A stretch of 54,016 bases of DNA from JAHHLP01 sp041609895 (GCA_041609895.1 JBFIPX010000003.1:1-54016); one strand, 5' to 3'. Positions 32,725 through 42,298 are shown, numbered from the stretch's first letter. Program-made: numbers and translations. Notes: a model not told the origin generated them from the sequence alone.

Positions 32725-35586
32725 ATGAACTGGATTCGAACGGAGCGCATCGTCGCGGGCATGGTCTTCGTCTATGCACTTGCCCTTTACGTGCTGACCG
32801 TGGCGCCGACGGCCTCGTTCTGGGATGCCGGGGAATTCATAGCAATCGCTAACCGACTCCAGGTTTCGCACCCTCCAGGGGCACCTTTCTACATGTTGGT
32901 CGGGCGGCTCTTTTCGATGTTCATCCCCACCGAATATGTATCGCTCGCGGTGAACATGGTATCCGTACTGAGTTCAGCCTTTACGATCCTGCTCACGCAC
33001 CTGATCATTGTCCGGCTGGTTCGCGAGTGGCAGGGAGAATCGTACAAGGACAGTCTGCTTGATCGAGCATCAGGACTTATCGGCGGCGTACTTGGTGCGT
33101 GTACCTTTGCGGTCACTGATTCCTTCTGGTTCAATGCAGTTGAAGCTGAAGTGTATGCACTGTCGATGCTGTTTACGGCGGTCGTCGTGTGGTTGGTACT
33201 CAAGTGGAGCGAACAGGCCCGAGTGGAGGAGGCAACGCTTTCAGGCGGTCGGCACCCGTTCTCTCTGTATGCCAATCGATACCTCGTCCTGATCGCATAT
33301 CTGTTCGGGTTGGCAATTGGCGTTCACTTGCTGAATCTGCTCGCCATCTTCTTCATCGCGCTCATCGTCTTCTACACGGAATTCGAAAGGTCGGAATGGA
33401 CACGCGGCCAGCTCTTCGGCAAACTTGTAGTAACTGGAATTGTGTCATCCGTCGCATTCTTGCTGGTCTATCCCGGAATCACGCTATGGCTTCCGACGGC
33501 AGCAGGTAGTGTGGGATCACCGACTCTGCTCTTACTCACCGTTGTGGGTGCGGTGGTTTATCTGATCCGCTTCACGCAAAAGAGAGCGATGCCGGCTGCG
33601 AACCTGGCCATGCTGTCAATCGCCATGGTACTGATCGGCTATTCAACCTACGCGCTGATATTTATTCGAAGTGCCGCTGATCCACCCATCGACGAGAACG
33701 ATCCCGAGGACGCTGCCGCGATTGTGTCGTATCTCAAACGCGAACAATACGGTGCGACGCCGATTTTCAAGGGCACGACCTTTGACGACCGGACCGGCCA
33801 GCCGGGAAGCCAGGAAGTGATTTTCCCGCGAAGGTGGTCGCCCGATCAGACGCACGCGCGCGAGTACCGTCGTTACGATTCGGACCTGGATTTCTTTCTT
33901 GATTACCAACTCGGACACATGTACCTCAGGTACTTCGCGTTCAACTTTGTTGGACGTGCGAGCGACATCCAGGACGCTCCCTATATCACGGGGATACCTC
34001 CGCTGGATGAAGGAAAAACCGATTACTATTTCCAGACACCGAGTGAGCGAGCGTCGCGAAATGCCTATTTCGCTCTACCGCTGCTCTTGGGTCTCCTTGG
34101 CCTTGCGCACCATTTCGTGCGTGATCCGCGGCGTGCCTTCGCAGTCCTGATCCTCTTTCTGGTCACCGGCCTAGGCATAATTATATACCTGAACCAACCG
34201 CCTATGCAGCCGCGTGAACGCGACTATGCGTACGTGGCTAGCTTCTTCGCCTTCTCACTCTGGGTTGGCATCGGTGCAACGGCAATTGTCGAGTTTCTCA
34301 GAGAGGCGCTACAGAAGCGCGAGGTGAGTGCGGGTTGGACCAAGGCATTGGTATTTCAGGCTGCGGCGCTCGTCTTCGTCGCCGTACCCGGCTGGATGGC
34401 ATACACGAACTTCGACGATCACGATCGCTCCGGCCGGTATGTGGCTCCCGACTACGCGTACAACATGTTGATGAGCACGGCCGAGAACGCCGTCATCTTC
34501 ACGAACGGAGACAACGACACTTTCCCGCTGTGGTACCTGCAGGAGGTGGAGGGCGTCAGACAGGATGTGCGCGTCGCAAACCTGTCCCTGATGAACACGC
34601 CATGGTACATCCGGCAGCTCAAAAACCAGTGGTCAAGAGACTCGGCTCCGCTGCCGATCTCACTGAGCGATGAGCAAATCGACCAGATCGCGCCGCGCGC
34701 ATGGCGCCCGTCAGAAATCACACTGCCAGTCGATAAGGAGGCGATCTTCGGAAGATCGGAGATGGTCTCGAGCGACACCGACACGAGCATGATCGAGAGC
34801 CCGATGACGTGGACGCTCGAGGGTCGACCGCTTTCAGAAGACCTGAACTTCCTGCACGCTGCAGACCAGGCAGCACTCGACATTATTGTCACGAATGCGA
34901 GGCAGAATTGGGAGCGTCCCGTCTACTTCGCAGTCACGGTGAGCCCGGATGGCCAGCTCAACCTTGAGAACTACTTCCAACTGGAAGGACAGGCACATCG
35001 GGTTGTGCCGATCAGACATGAACAGGGTTTTCTAGGTCGTGTTGAGACCGGCATCACACCGGAAAGACTCAGACAATTCCGATTCCGAGGACTCGACGAT
35101 CCCGACGTGTACTTCGACCAGAACATTCGGAACATGCTCGACAACTACCGAAGCGTCTTTGCACACACCGCTCAAACGCTTGCATCGGAGGGTCGCGCCG
35201 ATAAGGCAAGAGAGCTGCTGGATGGCCTCATGGAGAAGATGCCATTCGAGACGATCCCGGGAGACCTAAACACATTCGTCATGCTCGCGAATGCGTACCA
35301 CGATGCCGGAGACCATGACATGGCGGTCCAGATCGCCGAGCGCGCCGAACCGCTCGTGTTGCGAAGACTCGAAAATGCCTCCACGCAGAGGCAGCTGGAA
35401 TTGGCCGCGCGCTACGTCCAGCTCGTGAGACTAGTCTACATGGAGGCCGGTGATTTCGAAGCAGCGTCCGCTCTCGGAAATCGAATCGCCGACTTTTTCG
35501 GCGACAGCACTTTCAGACAATCTGCCGACGAACTGCGGGCACTGTTCGAGAGGTCATTTCAGTCGAGCGGAGCCACGGGGTCCTGA
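32725..35586 (+). CDS. GT117/DUF2723 membrane glycosyltransferase with TPR tail
   Basis: A 953-residue membrane protein. The N-terminal half has about 12 hydrophobic spans and the DUF2723 opening: APTASFWDAGEFIAIANRL, with the SFWDAGEF acidic motif of GT-C enzymes, and SHPPGAPFY. A large extracytoplasmic part follows with NGDNDTFPLWYLQEVEGVR. The last ~180 residues contain TPR-like helices (about 830-950). In Bacteroidota this family is a GT-C enzyme proposed to glycosylate proteins or envelope glycans; it is annotated as GT117. It stands alone, with 137 bases to the next gene on the opposite strand. Confidence 0.88.
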   Translation: MNWIRTERIVAGMVFVYALALYVLTVAPTASFWDAGEFIAIANRLQVSHPPGAPFYMLVGRLFSMFIPTEYVSLAVNMVSVLSSAFTILLTHLIIVRLVREWQGESYKDSLLDRASGLIGGVLGACTFAVTDSFWFNAVEAEVYALSMLFTAVVVWLVLKWSEQARVEEATLSGGRHPFSLYANRYLVLIAYLFGLAIGVHLLNLLAIFFIALIVFYTEFERSEWTRGQLFGKLVVTGIVSSVAFLLVYPGITLWLPTAAGSVGSPTLLLLTVVGAVVYLIRFTQKRAMPAANLAMLSIAMVLIGYSTYALIFIRSAADPPIDENDPEDAAAIVSYLKREQYGATPIFKGTTFDDRTGQPGSQEVIFPRRWSPDQTHAREYRRYDSDLDFFLDYQLGHMYLRYFAFNFVGRASDIQDAPYITGIPPLDEGKTDYYFQTPSERASRNAYFALPLLLGLLGLAHHFVRDPRRAFAVLILFLVTGLGIIIYLNQPPMQPRERDYAYVASFFAFSLWVGIGATAIVEFLREALQKREVSAGWTKALVFQAAALVFVAVPGWMAYTNFDDHDRSGRYVAPDYAYNMLMSTAENAVIFTNGDNDTFPLWYLQEVEGVRQDVRVANLSLMNTPWYIRQLKNQWSRDSAPLPISLSDEQIDQIAPRAWRPSEITLPVDKEAIFGRSEMVSSDTDTSMIESPMTWTLEGRPLSEDLNFLHAADQAALDIIVTNARQNWERPVYFAVTVSPDGQLNLENYFQLEGQAHRVVPIRHEQGFLGRVETGITPERLRQFRFRGLDDPDVYFDQNIRNMLDNYRSVFAHTAQTLASEGRADKARELLDGLMEKMPFETIPGDLNTFVMLANAYHDAGDHDMAVQIAERAEPLVLRRLENASTQRQLELAARYVQLVRLVYMEAGDFEAASALGNRIADFFGDSTFRQSADELRALFERSFQSSGATGS

Positions 35587-35723
35587 TCACGCCGTGGCGC
35601 CGCGCAGACAGTGGGACAAGATGGATGCATCATCTCGGACCACTACGGAAGCGGTCATGGGACGACCGAGGCAAAGTGCCCGATGGAAGGCCCTGCGACC
35701 GGCGAACACAGAAGCCGGTGGGA

Positions 35724-36278
35724 TCAGCTTTTCCGCCCTTCGAACGGCCGGATCACCATCGGATGTGTCTTCTCGTTGATACGGAGGGAGTAGTGGCCCG
35801 GCTCATATAACCCGTCCAGGATGAGGTAAAAGCGATAGGGTCGCACGACACTGGCGCACAAGACTCCCTTGGGGCGCCGCATCTCGAGCTCGACACGGAT
35901 CAGGTTGCCGGCGCGCTCCTGCGACACCGAGCTCAGCTCAGTGCATGCATCCGGAAAGCCCCCCTTTATCAGTATTTCGACCGGGACACCGATGACATCC
36001 GCCGTCTCGGGTTCGGCAGCCCGGATGTGAACTGTGTCGTAGACGGCCGGGACGTAGATGTAGGACGTTGCTTCCGCTTCGGGACTAATAATCGTGGTCT
36101 CGCGACCGTCTGCCGCCTTGCCTTCGTACCGATGACCGAATTGCTCGTCAGGCGGTTTCTCGATCGATCGCGCCCCGAGGCAGCCACCGCAAAGAAATGC
36201 AAGAAGCGCGACCACCATGACAGCCCTCAGAGACGACGCCAACTCTCGAAGATCGCGGTACTTTCGGGAAGCACCCAT
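35724..36278 (-). CDS. Predicted lipoprotein, unknown function
   Basis: A 184-residue protein starting at ATG 36278, one base after the rsfS stop (TGACATG). The signal region ends in the lipobox LAFLCGGC. After it, the sequence is acidic then beta-rich, with SYIYVPAVYDTVHIRAAEPE and a C-terminal YRFYLILDGLYEPGHYSLRINEK suggesting a single beta sandwich. I do not recognise a family. The frame continues to 36428, but that part overlaps rsfS. It is tied to rsfS and LytR_C by position. Confidence 0.75.
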   Translation of the reverse strand: MGASRKYRDLRELASSLRAVMVVALLAFLCGGCLGARSIEKPPDEQFGHRYEGKAADGRETTIISPEAEATSYIYVPAVYDTVHIRAAEPETADVIGVPVEILIKGGFPDACTELSSVSQERAGNLIRVELEMRRPKGVLCASVVRPYRFYLILDGLYEPGHYSLRINEKTHPMVIRPFEGRKS

Positions 36279-36279
36279 G

Positions 36280-36732
36280 TCACTGATCCTCCCGGAGAAT
36301 TTCAAGCGCCGCCGCATCCGCGTCGTCTGGCACCGATTCGATTGGTGCATCGCCCCATAGCCGCTCCAGATCATAGAAAATCCGCCGTTCCTCATTGAAG
36401 ATGTGGGCCACGACATCAACGTAGTCAAGAAGTACCCACTGCAAATGATCGAAGCCCTCGGTATGCCAGGGCCGCTCGCCTAGTTTCTCTTTGACAAGCT
36501 CCCTTGCTGCGCTCGCCAGCGCTTTGATCTGAGTATCCGAACTGCCCGTAGAGATCACGAAATAGTCGGCAACACCGCTGATACCTCGGAGGTCCATCAC
36601 TAATATGTCTGTTCCTTTCTTGTCCAGAAACGCGTCGACGACGGTCCTGGCTATTGACTTGGCGCTATTCGCGGTGAGGCGCTTCTTTTCCTTTCCGCGT
36701 GAGGGAACGGGTGGTTGCCTGCTCAAGCTCAT
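36280..36732 (-). CDS. rsfS: Ribosome silencing factor RsfS
   Basis: A 150-residue protein that binds L14 (uL14) and blocks subunit joining when nutrients are short. Family marks: DLRGISGVADYFVISTG (about 47-63), IKALA, and the block WHTEGFDHLQWVLLDYVDVVAHIF, here about 94-117. It has an N-terminal basic tail. Found between a LytR_C-domain protein and a lipoprotein; rsfS next to LytR_C genes is common in Bacteroidota and Actinobacteria. Confidence 0.95.
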   Translation of the reverse strand: MSLSRQPPVPSRGKEKKRLTANSAKSIARTVVDAFLDKKGTDILVMDLRGISGVADYFVISTGSSDTQIKALASAARELVKEKLGERPWHTEGFDHLQWVLLDYVDVVAHIFNEERRIFYDLERLWGDAPIESVPDDADAAALEILREDQ

Positions 36733-36787
36733 ACAGTAGTTGTTAGGTTGATCAATCGTGTCACGGTTGTTGCGTCACCGCCTGGTG

Positions 36788-37246
36788 CTATTCGCGAAAG
36801 GGCCGGAGCGACTTGTAGTCATGGCCGATAATTACGGACGCGTCGAGAAAAAAATCTTCCCGTACCTCCTGCTCGACCCTCTGTTCAGGTATACCCATCA
36901 TGCGCGCGACCTTCAGCGCCGACTCCACGTCCCCGATTCGATCCACGACCTTGGAAAATTGAACGTCGGTTCGCTCGTAATTTCCGGTCTCAACCACGTC
37001 GAACCCGTTGCGCCGAAGGAACTGTGTGGCAATGCCCGCGAGGTCGGCCACCCCGCAGCCGTTCCGTACTTCCACCTGTATGATTTCACCGACCAGGTCC
37101 GGGACATTCGCCTCTCGATGCGGATCGACGCGTGGCGCAAGCACCCGGGTACCGAACGCGTAGAGAAGGAGGATGGCTAGTAATCCCGCAGCGACAAGTG
37201 CCAGATTCAGAAACCGGTCGCTCCAGGCGATCCGTTTCTTACCCAT
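36788..37246 (-). CDS. LytR C-terminal-domain protein, membrane-anchored
   Basis: A 152-residue protein with one N-terminal span (about 12-34) and a LytR_C domain outside: QVEVRNGCGVADLAGIATQFLRR (in part) is the typical V-x-NG-x-G-x-A motif, then GFDVVETGNYER, and SKVVDRIGDVESAL. The length fits the isolated LytR_C proteins near rsfS in Bacteroidota. The domain is thought to bind cell-wall polymer, but function is not known. It begins the unit LytR_C-rsfS-lipoprotein. Confidence 0.88.
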   Translation of the reverse strand: MGKKRIAWSDRFLNLALVAAGLLAILLLYAFGTRVLAPRVDPHREANVPDLVGEIIQVEVRNGCGVADLAGIATQFLRRNGFDVVETGNYERTDVQFSKVVDRIGDVESALKVARMMGIPEQRVEQEVREDFFLDASVIIGHDYKSLRPFRE

Positions 37247-37280
37247 TCCACCACGAGCTCACGCTGCATGTCAACGAAAC

Positions 37281-37320
37281 AAAAAATGCGCGACTCGAAC
37301 GTCGAACGTCGTGTCGCGCA
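37281..37320 (-). terminator. Intrinsic terminator of 37380-37874 gene
   Basis: On the minus strand TGCGCGAC (37320-37313) pairs with GTCGCGCA (37294-37287), with an 18-base loop that can fold further, followed by six T. It ends the small secreted-protein unit, 60 bases after its stop. Confidence 0.85.
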
Positions 37321-37379
37321 CAGTCCTTATGAACCGGGGTCCTTAAGATATCCAAGGGCAATTCGCTTCAACGAAGCGG

Positions 37380-37874
37380 CTAGGGTCGGAATCGGCTGGG
37401 ATAGTATCCGTACGGACTGTAAAACTGACCGTAGGGGCTCTGTCGAACAGACAGATGAATGTTCATGTTGCTGAGCGGACGGTAATTGATCTCAGCGTTT
37501 CGCAGGAACAATCGGGCCGACGATTGCGAGAGGCTTCCGGCGCTGTTGGGGCCACTGCTGAACGGCGAATACGCAACCGCCACATCCGCACGAGCTGCCA
37601 GGTCCTCACCAAACTTCCAGACCAGCGAATTCGTATACATGGCCAGTGATGAGGAGTATCCGCCGCCCGTAAAGGCCGACATCTCGAACGAATGGCTCAT
37701 CTTGAAGTGCTTCGGATTGAACAGCGTATTCATCAGGAACCCGGATGAACCGCCGTCATAAAGCTGGACGGGCGACGTACCGTTCGAAGATGCAGTCCGC
37801 AGCTGTGCCTCGGCCGGTGCTGCAACAAGCAGCATGGCAACAAGGACCGTAGATGTCATTAGAGCCCGCATCAA
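37380..37874 (-). CDS. Small secreted/outer-membrane protein, strong expression signals
   Basis: A 164-residue exported protein, signal peptide ending near AEAQ (residue 24). The mature part has short beta strands and many Ser, Asn, Gly, Tyr; MSHSFEMSAFTGGG and SLAMYTNSLVWKFGEDLAARADVAVAY suggest a truncated barrel. It ends in a QSPYGQFYSPYGYYPSRFR tail. No known family is certain. The start is marked by GGGAGGAG four bases before the ATG at 37874, upstream is a TTGACA/TATTAT promoter, and downstream a terminator, so this is a monocistronic, probably highly expressed unit. Confidence 0.8.
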   Translation of the reverse strand: MMRALMTSTVLVAMLLVAAPAEAQLRTASSNGTSPVQLYDGGSSGFLMNTLFNPKHFKMSHSFEMSAFTGGGYSSSLAMYTNSLVWKFGEDLAARADVAVAYSPFSSGPNSAGSLSQSSARLFLRNAEINYRPLSNMNIHLSVRQSPYGQFYSPYGYYPSRFRP

Positions 37875-37898
37875 ACTCCTCCCAGAGTATCTTGGTGC

Positions 37899-37927
37899 AT
37901 AATATAGCGGCGGATTTTCGATGTCAA
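37899..37927 (-). promoter_or_regulatory. Near-consensus sigma70-type promoter
   Basis: On the minus strand TTGACA (37927-37922), 17 bases, TATTAT (37904-37899). The expected start is near 37892, 17 bases before the ATG at 37874, leaving just room for the GGGAGGAG site. Confidence 0.75.
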
Positions 37928-38015
37928 TAACGTACGAAAGTGCATCCCTATTGTTCTGTAAGGGCGAAAATTACGGCCCGGCCAGCATCGCCCCCAGACC
38001 GTGCCGAGGTACCGG

Positions 38016-39038
38016 ATGACGAGCGGAGCTGATGGGTTGATTCTTGGAATAGAGACGTCATGCGACGATACGGCGGCAGCCATCGTTTCGGATGGTCGGC
38101 TACTCTCGTCGTTCGTCTCGTCGCAACCACTGCATGATCAGTACGGCGGCGTCGTTCCGGAGCTCGCGTCCAGAGATCACCAGAAGAACGTGGTGGCCGT
38201 AGTGCGAGAAGCTCTTCGCCAAGCGTCGGTCGCACTTTCAGACGTCGACGCGATCGCCGTCACGTATGGACCTGGACTCGCCGGTTCGTTGCTTGTCGGG
38301 CTTAGCTTCGCGAAAGGGCTGTCGGCGTCCTTGGGCGTACCCCTGATAGGGGTCAACCACATCGAAGGGCACATCTATTCCGTCTTCATTGAAGAACCCT
38401 CGCCTCGATTCCCGTTCCTGTGTATGATCGTCTCGGGTGGTCACACCATGCTGGTCCACGTAGGAGAGAACGGCGAACACGACATCCTTGGGCGAACGCG
38501 AGACGACGCCGCGGGTGAAGCGTTCGACAAGGTGGCCAAAATGCTCGGCCTCCCATATCCGGGAGGGCCCGAGATCGACCGGCGCACGTCAGAAGGTGAC
38601 CCGGATTTTCATCGCTTTCCGCGCGCGAGGCTCGATGGATACGATTTCTCATTCAGCGGCATCAAGACATCGATGTTATACTTCCTCAACGACATCCCGG
38701 AGGCGGACAGGGGTCGATTCCTCGCGGATCACATGAGCGACCTCTGCGCCTCGTTTCAATCGGCGGTGGTCGACATGATCATGGATCCGCTGTCACGCGC
38801 CGTTCACGACATGCGGATCCAGGAGATAGCGCTGACCGGAGGCGTATCGGCAAACTCTGGGCTTCGAGAGGCGGCAAGCGCCTTCTGTAAGGAGAAGGGA
38901 CGCCACCTCTACGTCCCAAAGCCGGAGTATTGCATGGACAACGCTGCCATGATCGCTACGGCCGCGTACTACAAGCTCGCCTCCGGGATCACGAGTCCGC
39001 TCACGCTGACGGCAGATCCTGCCGCTACGCTCGCCTAG
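38016..39038 (+). CDS. tsaD: tRNA N6-adenosine threonylcarbamoyltransferase TsaD
   Basis: A 340-residue enzyme of the Kae1/TsaD family that completes t6A37 on ANN-decoding tRNAs, with TsaB and TsaE. ILGIETSCDDTAAAI opens the protein, metal ligands are in NHIEGH, and MIVSGGHT and LTGGVSANSGLRE complete the actin-like nucleotide site. I start at ATG 38016, where GAGG lies seven bases upstream; a GTG five codons upstream (38001) is the alternative. Confidence 0.97.
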   Translation: MTSGADGLILGIETSCDDTAAAIVSDGRLLSSFVSSQPLHDQYGGVVPELASRDHQKNVVAVVREALRQASVALSDVDAIAVTYGPGLAGSLLVGLSFAKGLSASLGVPLIGVNHIEGHIYSVFIEEPSPRFPFLCMIVSGGHTMLVHVGENGEHDILGRTRDDAAGEAFDKVAKMLGLPYPGGPEIDRRTSEGDPDFHRFPRARLDGYDFSFSGIKTSMLYFLNDIPEADRGRFLADHMSDLCASFQSAVVDMIMDPLSRAVHDMRIQEIALTGGVSANSGLREAASAFCKEKGRHLYVPKPEYCMDNAAMIATAAYYKLASGITSPLTLTADPAATLA

Positions 39039-39054
39039 AAAAACGGGTGCTGAA

Positions 39055-39441
39055 ATGCCGATCAAGACCGCAAAGCAACTGATCATTCCACTCCCGGACG
39101 AACCGCCTGTGATTCCGGACAATCCGACAGAGGATGACCTCCGTCCGTGGCGGGACCGAATCGATACGATTGACGTGGCCGTTCTCAACCTGCTTAATGA
39201 GAGATCGCGTTGCGCAAACATGATTGGCAGTATCAAGAAGAGCGTGGGGCTGCCCGTGTACGTCCCGAGCCGCGAAACCGCGGTAATAGAGAATGTCATG
39301 TCGGCTAATCGGGGACCGCTCTCGGATACGGCGGTGCGCAGGCTCTTCGAGAGGATCATTGACGAAACTCGTTCGCTTGAACGTCACCTGTACCAGGAGG
39401 AGAATTCTGGCGGAGAAGATGACGCAACCGACAACGACTGA
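39055..39441 (+). CDS. Chorismate mutase, AroQ type
   Basis: A 128-residue all-helical protein. The helical part (about 30-118) has RDRIDTIDVAVLNLLNERSRCA and IGSIKK, matching the first helix of AroQ, then PVYVPSRETAVIENV and a last helix with LFERIIDETRSLE. It should convert chorismate to prephenate for Phe/Tyr synthesis. The acidic tail is not family-conserved. It lies between tsaD (16 bases) and mltG (12 bases), probably cotranscribed. Confidence 0.9.
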   Translation: MPIKTAKQLIIPLPDEPPVIPDNPTEDDLRPWRDRIDTIDVAVLNLLNERSRCANMIGSIKKSVGLPVYVPSRETAVIENVMSANRGPLSDTAVRRLFERIIDETRSLERHLYQEENSGGEDDATDND

Positions 39442-39453
39442 GAGGAAGCAGGT

Positions 39454-40497
39454 TTGAAACTGCCCGGCCAAAAGCTAATTGTAGCCTTCACTGTGCTTCT
39501 CGGACTCGCTGTCGTCTGGGCAGTCATCTTGTACGCGGTGGCGTTTTCTCCCAACACCATCAATTACGATGGAGAGCGGTCGGTGCTGATACCGCCGCAA
39601 ACGTCGATGGAGATCACCGCCGACTCTCTGGTTGCGGCCGACATCCTGCGGTTCCGGAAGACGTTCACGTTACTTGCCCGTGTCACGGGTTGGGGCGATC
39701 AAATCAAGGCAGGACATTTCCTGATACCGGCCGGGGCATCGAACTACGACATGCTCGACAGACTCCGAAAAGGACTACAATCCCCGATCCGGGTTACTAT
39801 CCCCCCCGGCTCACGCCCCGAGGTCGTGGCGGCAGTCGCAGCCAGGAGCATGGCCTTCGAGGCCGAAGATTTTATCCGAGCTCTTCGCGATACGACGCTG
39901 GCGAAGTCTGTCGGAACCGACACGACTCACTTGTTCGGCTTTATGCTGCCGGAGACCTACTTCTTCTACTGGTTGACGGACGCGAGCAAGGTGGTGGCAA
40001 CAATCAAGAAGGAGTTCGACCGCCGATATGAACAGTACGCCTCCGAGGAGGGCAATCCGGCCGAACTGACGCCGGAGGACGCCGCTACCATCGCGTCGAT
40101 CGTCGAGTGGGAGACGTCAATTATGGAGGAAAAGCCGACGATTGCCGGGGTTTACCTAAATCGGCTGCGGAACGGCTGGCGCCTCGACGCAGACCCAACG
40201 GTGCAGTACGCGATTCTGGAACGCGAAGGCAGCAAGCGGCGGTTATTCTTTCGAGACTACCGCGTTCAGCATCCGTACAACACGTATCTATTCCGTGGCC
40301 TACCGCCGGGCCCTGTAACAAACCCTTCCCCGAGTTCGCTCAAGGCCGTATTGGGGCCCGCGAGCCATAGCTACTTCTACTTCGTTGCCCGTGGCGACGG
40401 CGGCCACATCTTCTCACGCACGCTGGCCGAGCACAACAGGAACGCCAACAACTACCGAAGGCTGATGCGACAGCGCCGTGCGGCGCAGGGCGGATGA
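39454..40497 (+). CDS. mltG: Endolytic murein transglycosylase MltG
   Basis: A 347-residue single-span inner-membrane enzyme (span about 8-30). The LysM-like substrate domain (about 45-115) is followed by the YceG catalytic domain: ASIVEWET with E218, the predicted general acid, and AGVYLNRLRNGWRLDADPTVQYA, written in part. It cuts nascent glycan strands and ends their growth. The start is TTG at 39454 with AGGAAGCAGG immediately upstream. Confidence 0.95.
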   Translation: MKLPGQKLIVAFTVLLGLAVVWAVILYAVAFSPNTINYDGERSVLIPPQTSMEITADSLVAADILRFRKTFTLLARVTGWGDQIKAGHFLIPAGASNYDMLDRLRKGLQSPIRVTIPPGSRPEVVAAVAARSMAFEAEDFIRALRDTTLAKSVGTDTTHLFGFMLPETYFFYWLTDASKVVATIKKEFDRRYEQYASEEGNPAELTPEDAATIASIVEWETSIMEEKPTIAGVYLNRLRNGWRLDADPTVQYAILEREGSKRRLFFRDYRVQHPYNTYLFRGLPPGPVTNPSPSSLKAVLGPASHSYFYFVARGDGGHIFSRTLAEHNRNANNYRRLMRQRRAAQGG

Positions 40498-40549
40498 GAC
40501 ACGAAATAACGGGGCTCATCCCGGCCGCTAGCCATATTGGACGCGTAGC

Positions 40550-42127
40550 CTATAGAAAGATGCGTACACCAAGCGATGCTCTTCCCCTCGAGATCTCCTC
40601 GTCCACCACGGGACCACCTACAATGTTGTAGGGAGTGTATCGGTCGTCAAACCGTTCCTGCGACAACGCGAAGTCGATAGCGAACTGCCGGTCTCGCACA
40701 TAGCTGAACCCGGCTGACACGAATGTCCTGTCCCGATCAACGGTCGTCGGATCGCTCTGAAGGTCGGGGCGAATGTCTCTCGGGTCCGGACGGAAACCGA
40801 GGCCTCCGCGTACGACGAAGTTGCCCAGGGCATATTCAGCACCGATGCGGGTGTTGACTACCTGCTCAAGATTCTGACTGATGTCCTGGTTCTCCTGCAC
40901 GAAGTCGAACCCGTCGGCATCCAGCTCGAGCTGGGACCAATCCACGAATTCGGCGTCGGCGAGTATGCGGAGATTGCCGGTACGAAATACAAGCCCGGCC
41001 CCGAGCTTCCACGGTGTGAGGATCTCATAATCGAAACTGCCCGATCCTTCCGATTCTCCGAAGTCGAAGCCGTAGGTGAAGGCATCCCCGTTGTCGAATC
41101 CGGTCTCGAGAAACGTCGCAAAGTCCTCGCTCACCGAGTAGTATGACGGCGTCTCAACGGTGAAGCCCACCCTAAGGTCGCGCGCCGCCTCGAGCGAGAC
41201 ACCCGCCCGGAGATTGACACCCACCAATCGGGATTCGACCGTTTCCGTCCACGTCATGTTGTCAAAATCGATCGTAGTCCCAGAGCCGTCATTGTCGTTA
41301 TTGAAGTCGACCTCTTCAAGTGTGCTGGTGAACTCCCACTTACCGTATGGAATGTTCACCGTGGCACCCACCATAACGCCCTTCGATGCCTCATACGCAC
41401 CGCCGAAACTGAATTCGTGCATGTTGCCTTCTTCCAATACCACGCCCGTCTGACGAACTGTTCCAGTCGTGACGGCCGGGAAGAAGGGCACGTCATCCCC
41501 TGCCTCGTATGCATCTATGTCCAGGTCGATCGCGAACGTCTCGAAACCGATGAATGACAGCGGCCTGGTAAAGAGTGGCGTAAATACATCGTCGCCCGTG
41601 CCTCGCACGCCATCATCGCCTGAACTCACTTCGATCTCGAACTCAGATGGCAATGGCAAGAAGAACTCAGTGGCCGAGTTCACACCATTGTCTCCCGCAA
41701 AAAACAGTTCACGTGAAAACGTCTGTACACGGCTGATCCCTGCAGTCACGACCATAGAGCCACGGCGAGTCGGGACCTTGTATGCATACGCAATGTGGTC
41801 CAGCCCCGTATCGGTGACATCGTTCTCGACAACGCTGCGCGTGCCGGCGACGCTGAAAGCTGCATCGTCAGTCGTGTTAAACGATGTCAGAGATCCGGAG
41901 AACAGCGATCTCTTCAGGTAGCCCAGACCCGCCGGGTTCGTACTGAGCGCCGACAGATCCGCGACGCCTCCGATTCCTGCCCCGCCAAATCCCAACGCAC
42001 GTACTCCCACCGCTGGCTGGCGCTGCGTAAAGCGGAGAGCGTCCTCGCCATCCTGCGCGCTTGCCGTAGTCGGCACCGCCGCTATCGTCAGTGCCATGAT
42101 CGCCGAAACCCATCTTGCGGTTTTCAT
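40550..42127 (-). CDS. OmpP1/FadL-family outer membrane transporter
   Basis: A 525-residue outer-membrane barrel. Signal peptide MKTARWVSAIMAL... with cleavage near TASAQ. The plug-like start RALGFGGAGIGGVADLSALSTNPAGLGYL is typical of the family in Bacteroidota, followed by many strands and a terminal aromatic strand. FadL-like barrels import hydrophobic compounds; substrate is unknown. I start at ATG 42127 with AGGTG eight bases upstream; the ATG at 42148 is seven codons earlier and without a site. A TTCGAC/TAATAT pair lies just upstream. Confidence 0.9.
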   Translation of the reverse strand: MKTARWVSAIMALTIAAVPTTASAQDGEDALRFTQRQPAVGVRALGFGGAGIGGVADLSALSTNPAGLGYLKRSLFSGSLTSFNTTDDAAFSVAGTRSVVENDVTDTGLDHIAYAYKVPTRRGSMVVTAGISRVQTFSRELFFAGDNGVNSATEFFLPLPSEFEIEVSSGDDGVRGTGDDVFTPLFTRPLSFIGFETFAIDLDIDAYEAGDDVPFFPAVTTGTVRQTGVVLEEGNMHEFSFGGAYEASKGVMVGATVNIPYGKWEFTSTLEEVDFNNDNDGSGTTIDFDNMTWTETVESRLVGVNLRAGVSLEAARDLRVGFTVETPSYYSVSEDFATFLETGFDNGDAFTYGFDFGESEGSGSFDYEILTPWKLGAGLVFRTGNLRILADAEFVDWSQLELDADGFDFVQENQDISQNLEQVVNTRIGAEYALGNFVVRGGLGFRPDPRDIRPDLQSDPTTVDRDRTFVSAGFSYVRDRQFAIDFALSQERFDDRYTPYNIVGGPVVDEEISRGRASLGVRIFL

Positions 42128-42146
42128 GATGTTGCACCTAAATCTC

Positions 42147-42175
42147 ATATTATCAATATTTTACTGTCTGTCGAA
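42147..42175 (-). promoter_or_regulatory. Candidate promoter of FadL-type gene
   Basis: On the minus strand TTCGAC (42175-42170), 17 bases, TAATAT (42152-42147). The -10 is close to consensus and the -35 has two differences. The start would be near 42140, so the ATG at 42148 would lie upstream of it, which favours the 42127 start. Confidence 0.45.
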
Positions 42176-42206
42176 CCGATGCATCGCCCGTGTCGGCAGC
42201 GCACAG

Positions 42207-42233
42207 AAAAGGCCCGCGCATCGGCACGGGCCT
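42207..42233 (-). terminator. Terminator of RS-rich lipoprotein gene
   Basis: On the minus strand AGGCCCG (42233-42227) pairs with CGGGCCT (42216-42210), followed by TTTTCTG. It lies about 65 bases after the stop of the gene at 42299 and upstream of the FadL gene. Confidence 0.8.
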
Positions 42234-42298
42234 CACCCGACAGCCGCCAAGTCACCGGTCAGTTTTTGTCAGAACGCGGGTGAAAAATCCTGGCGATG

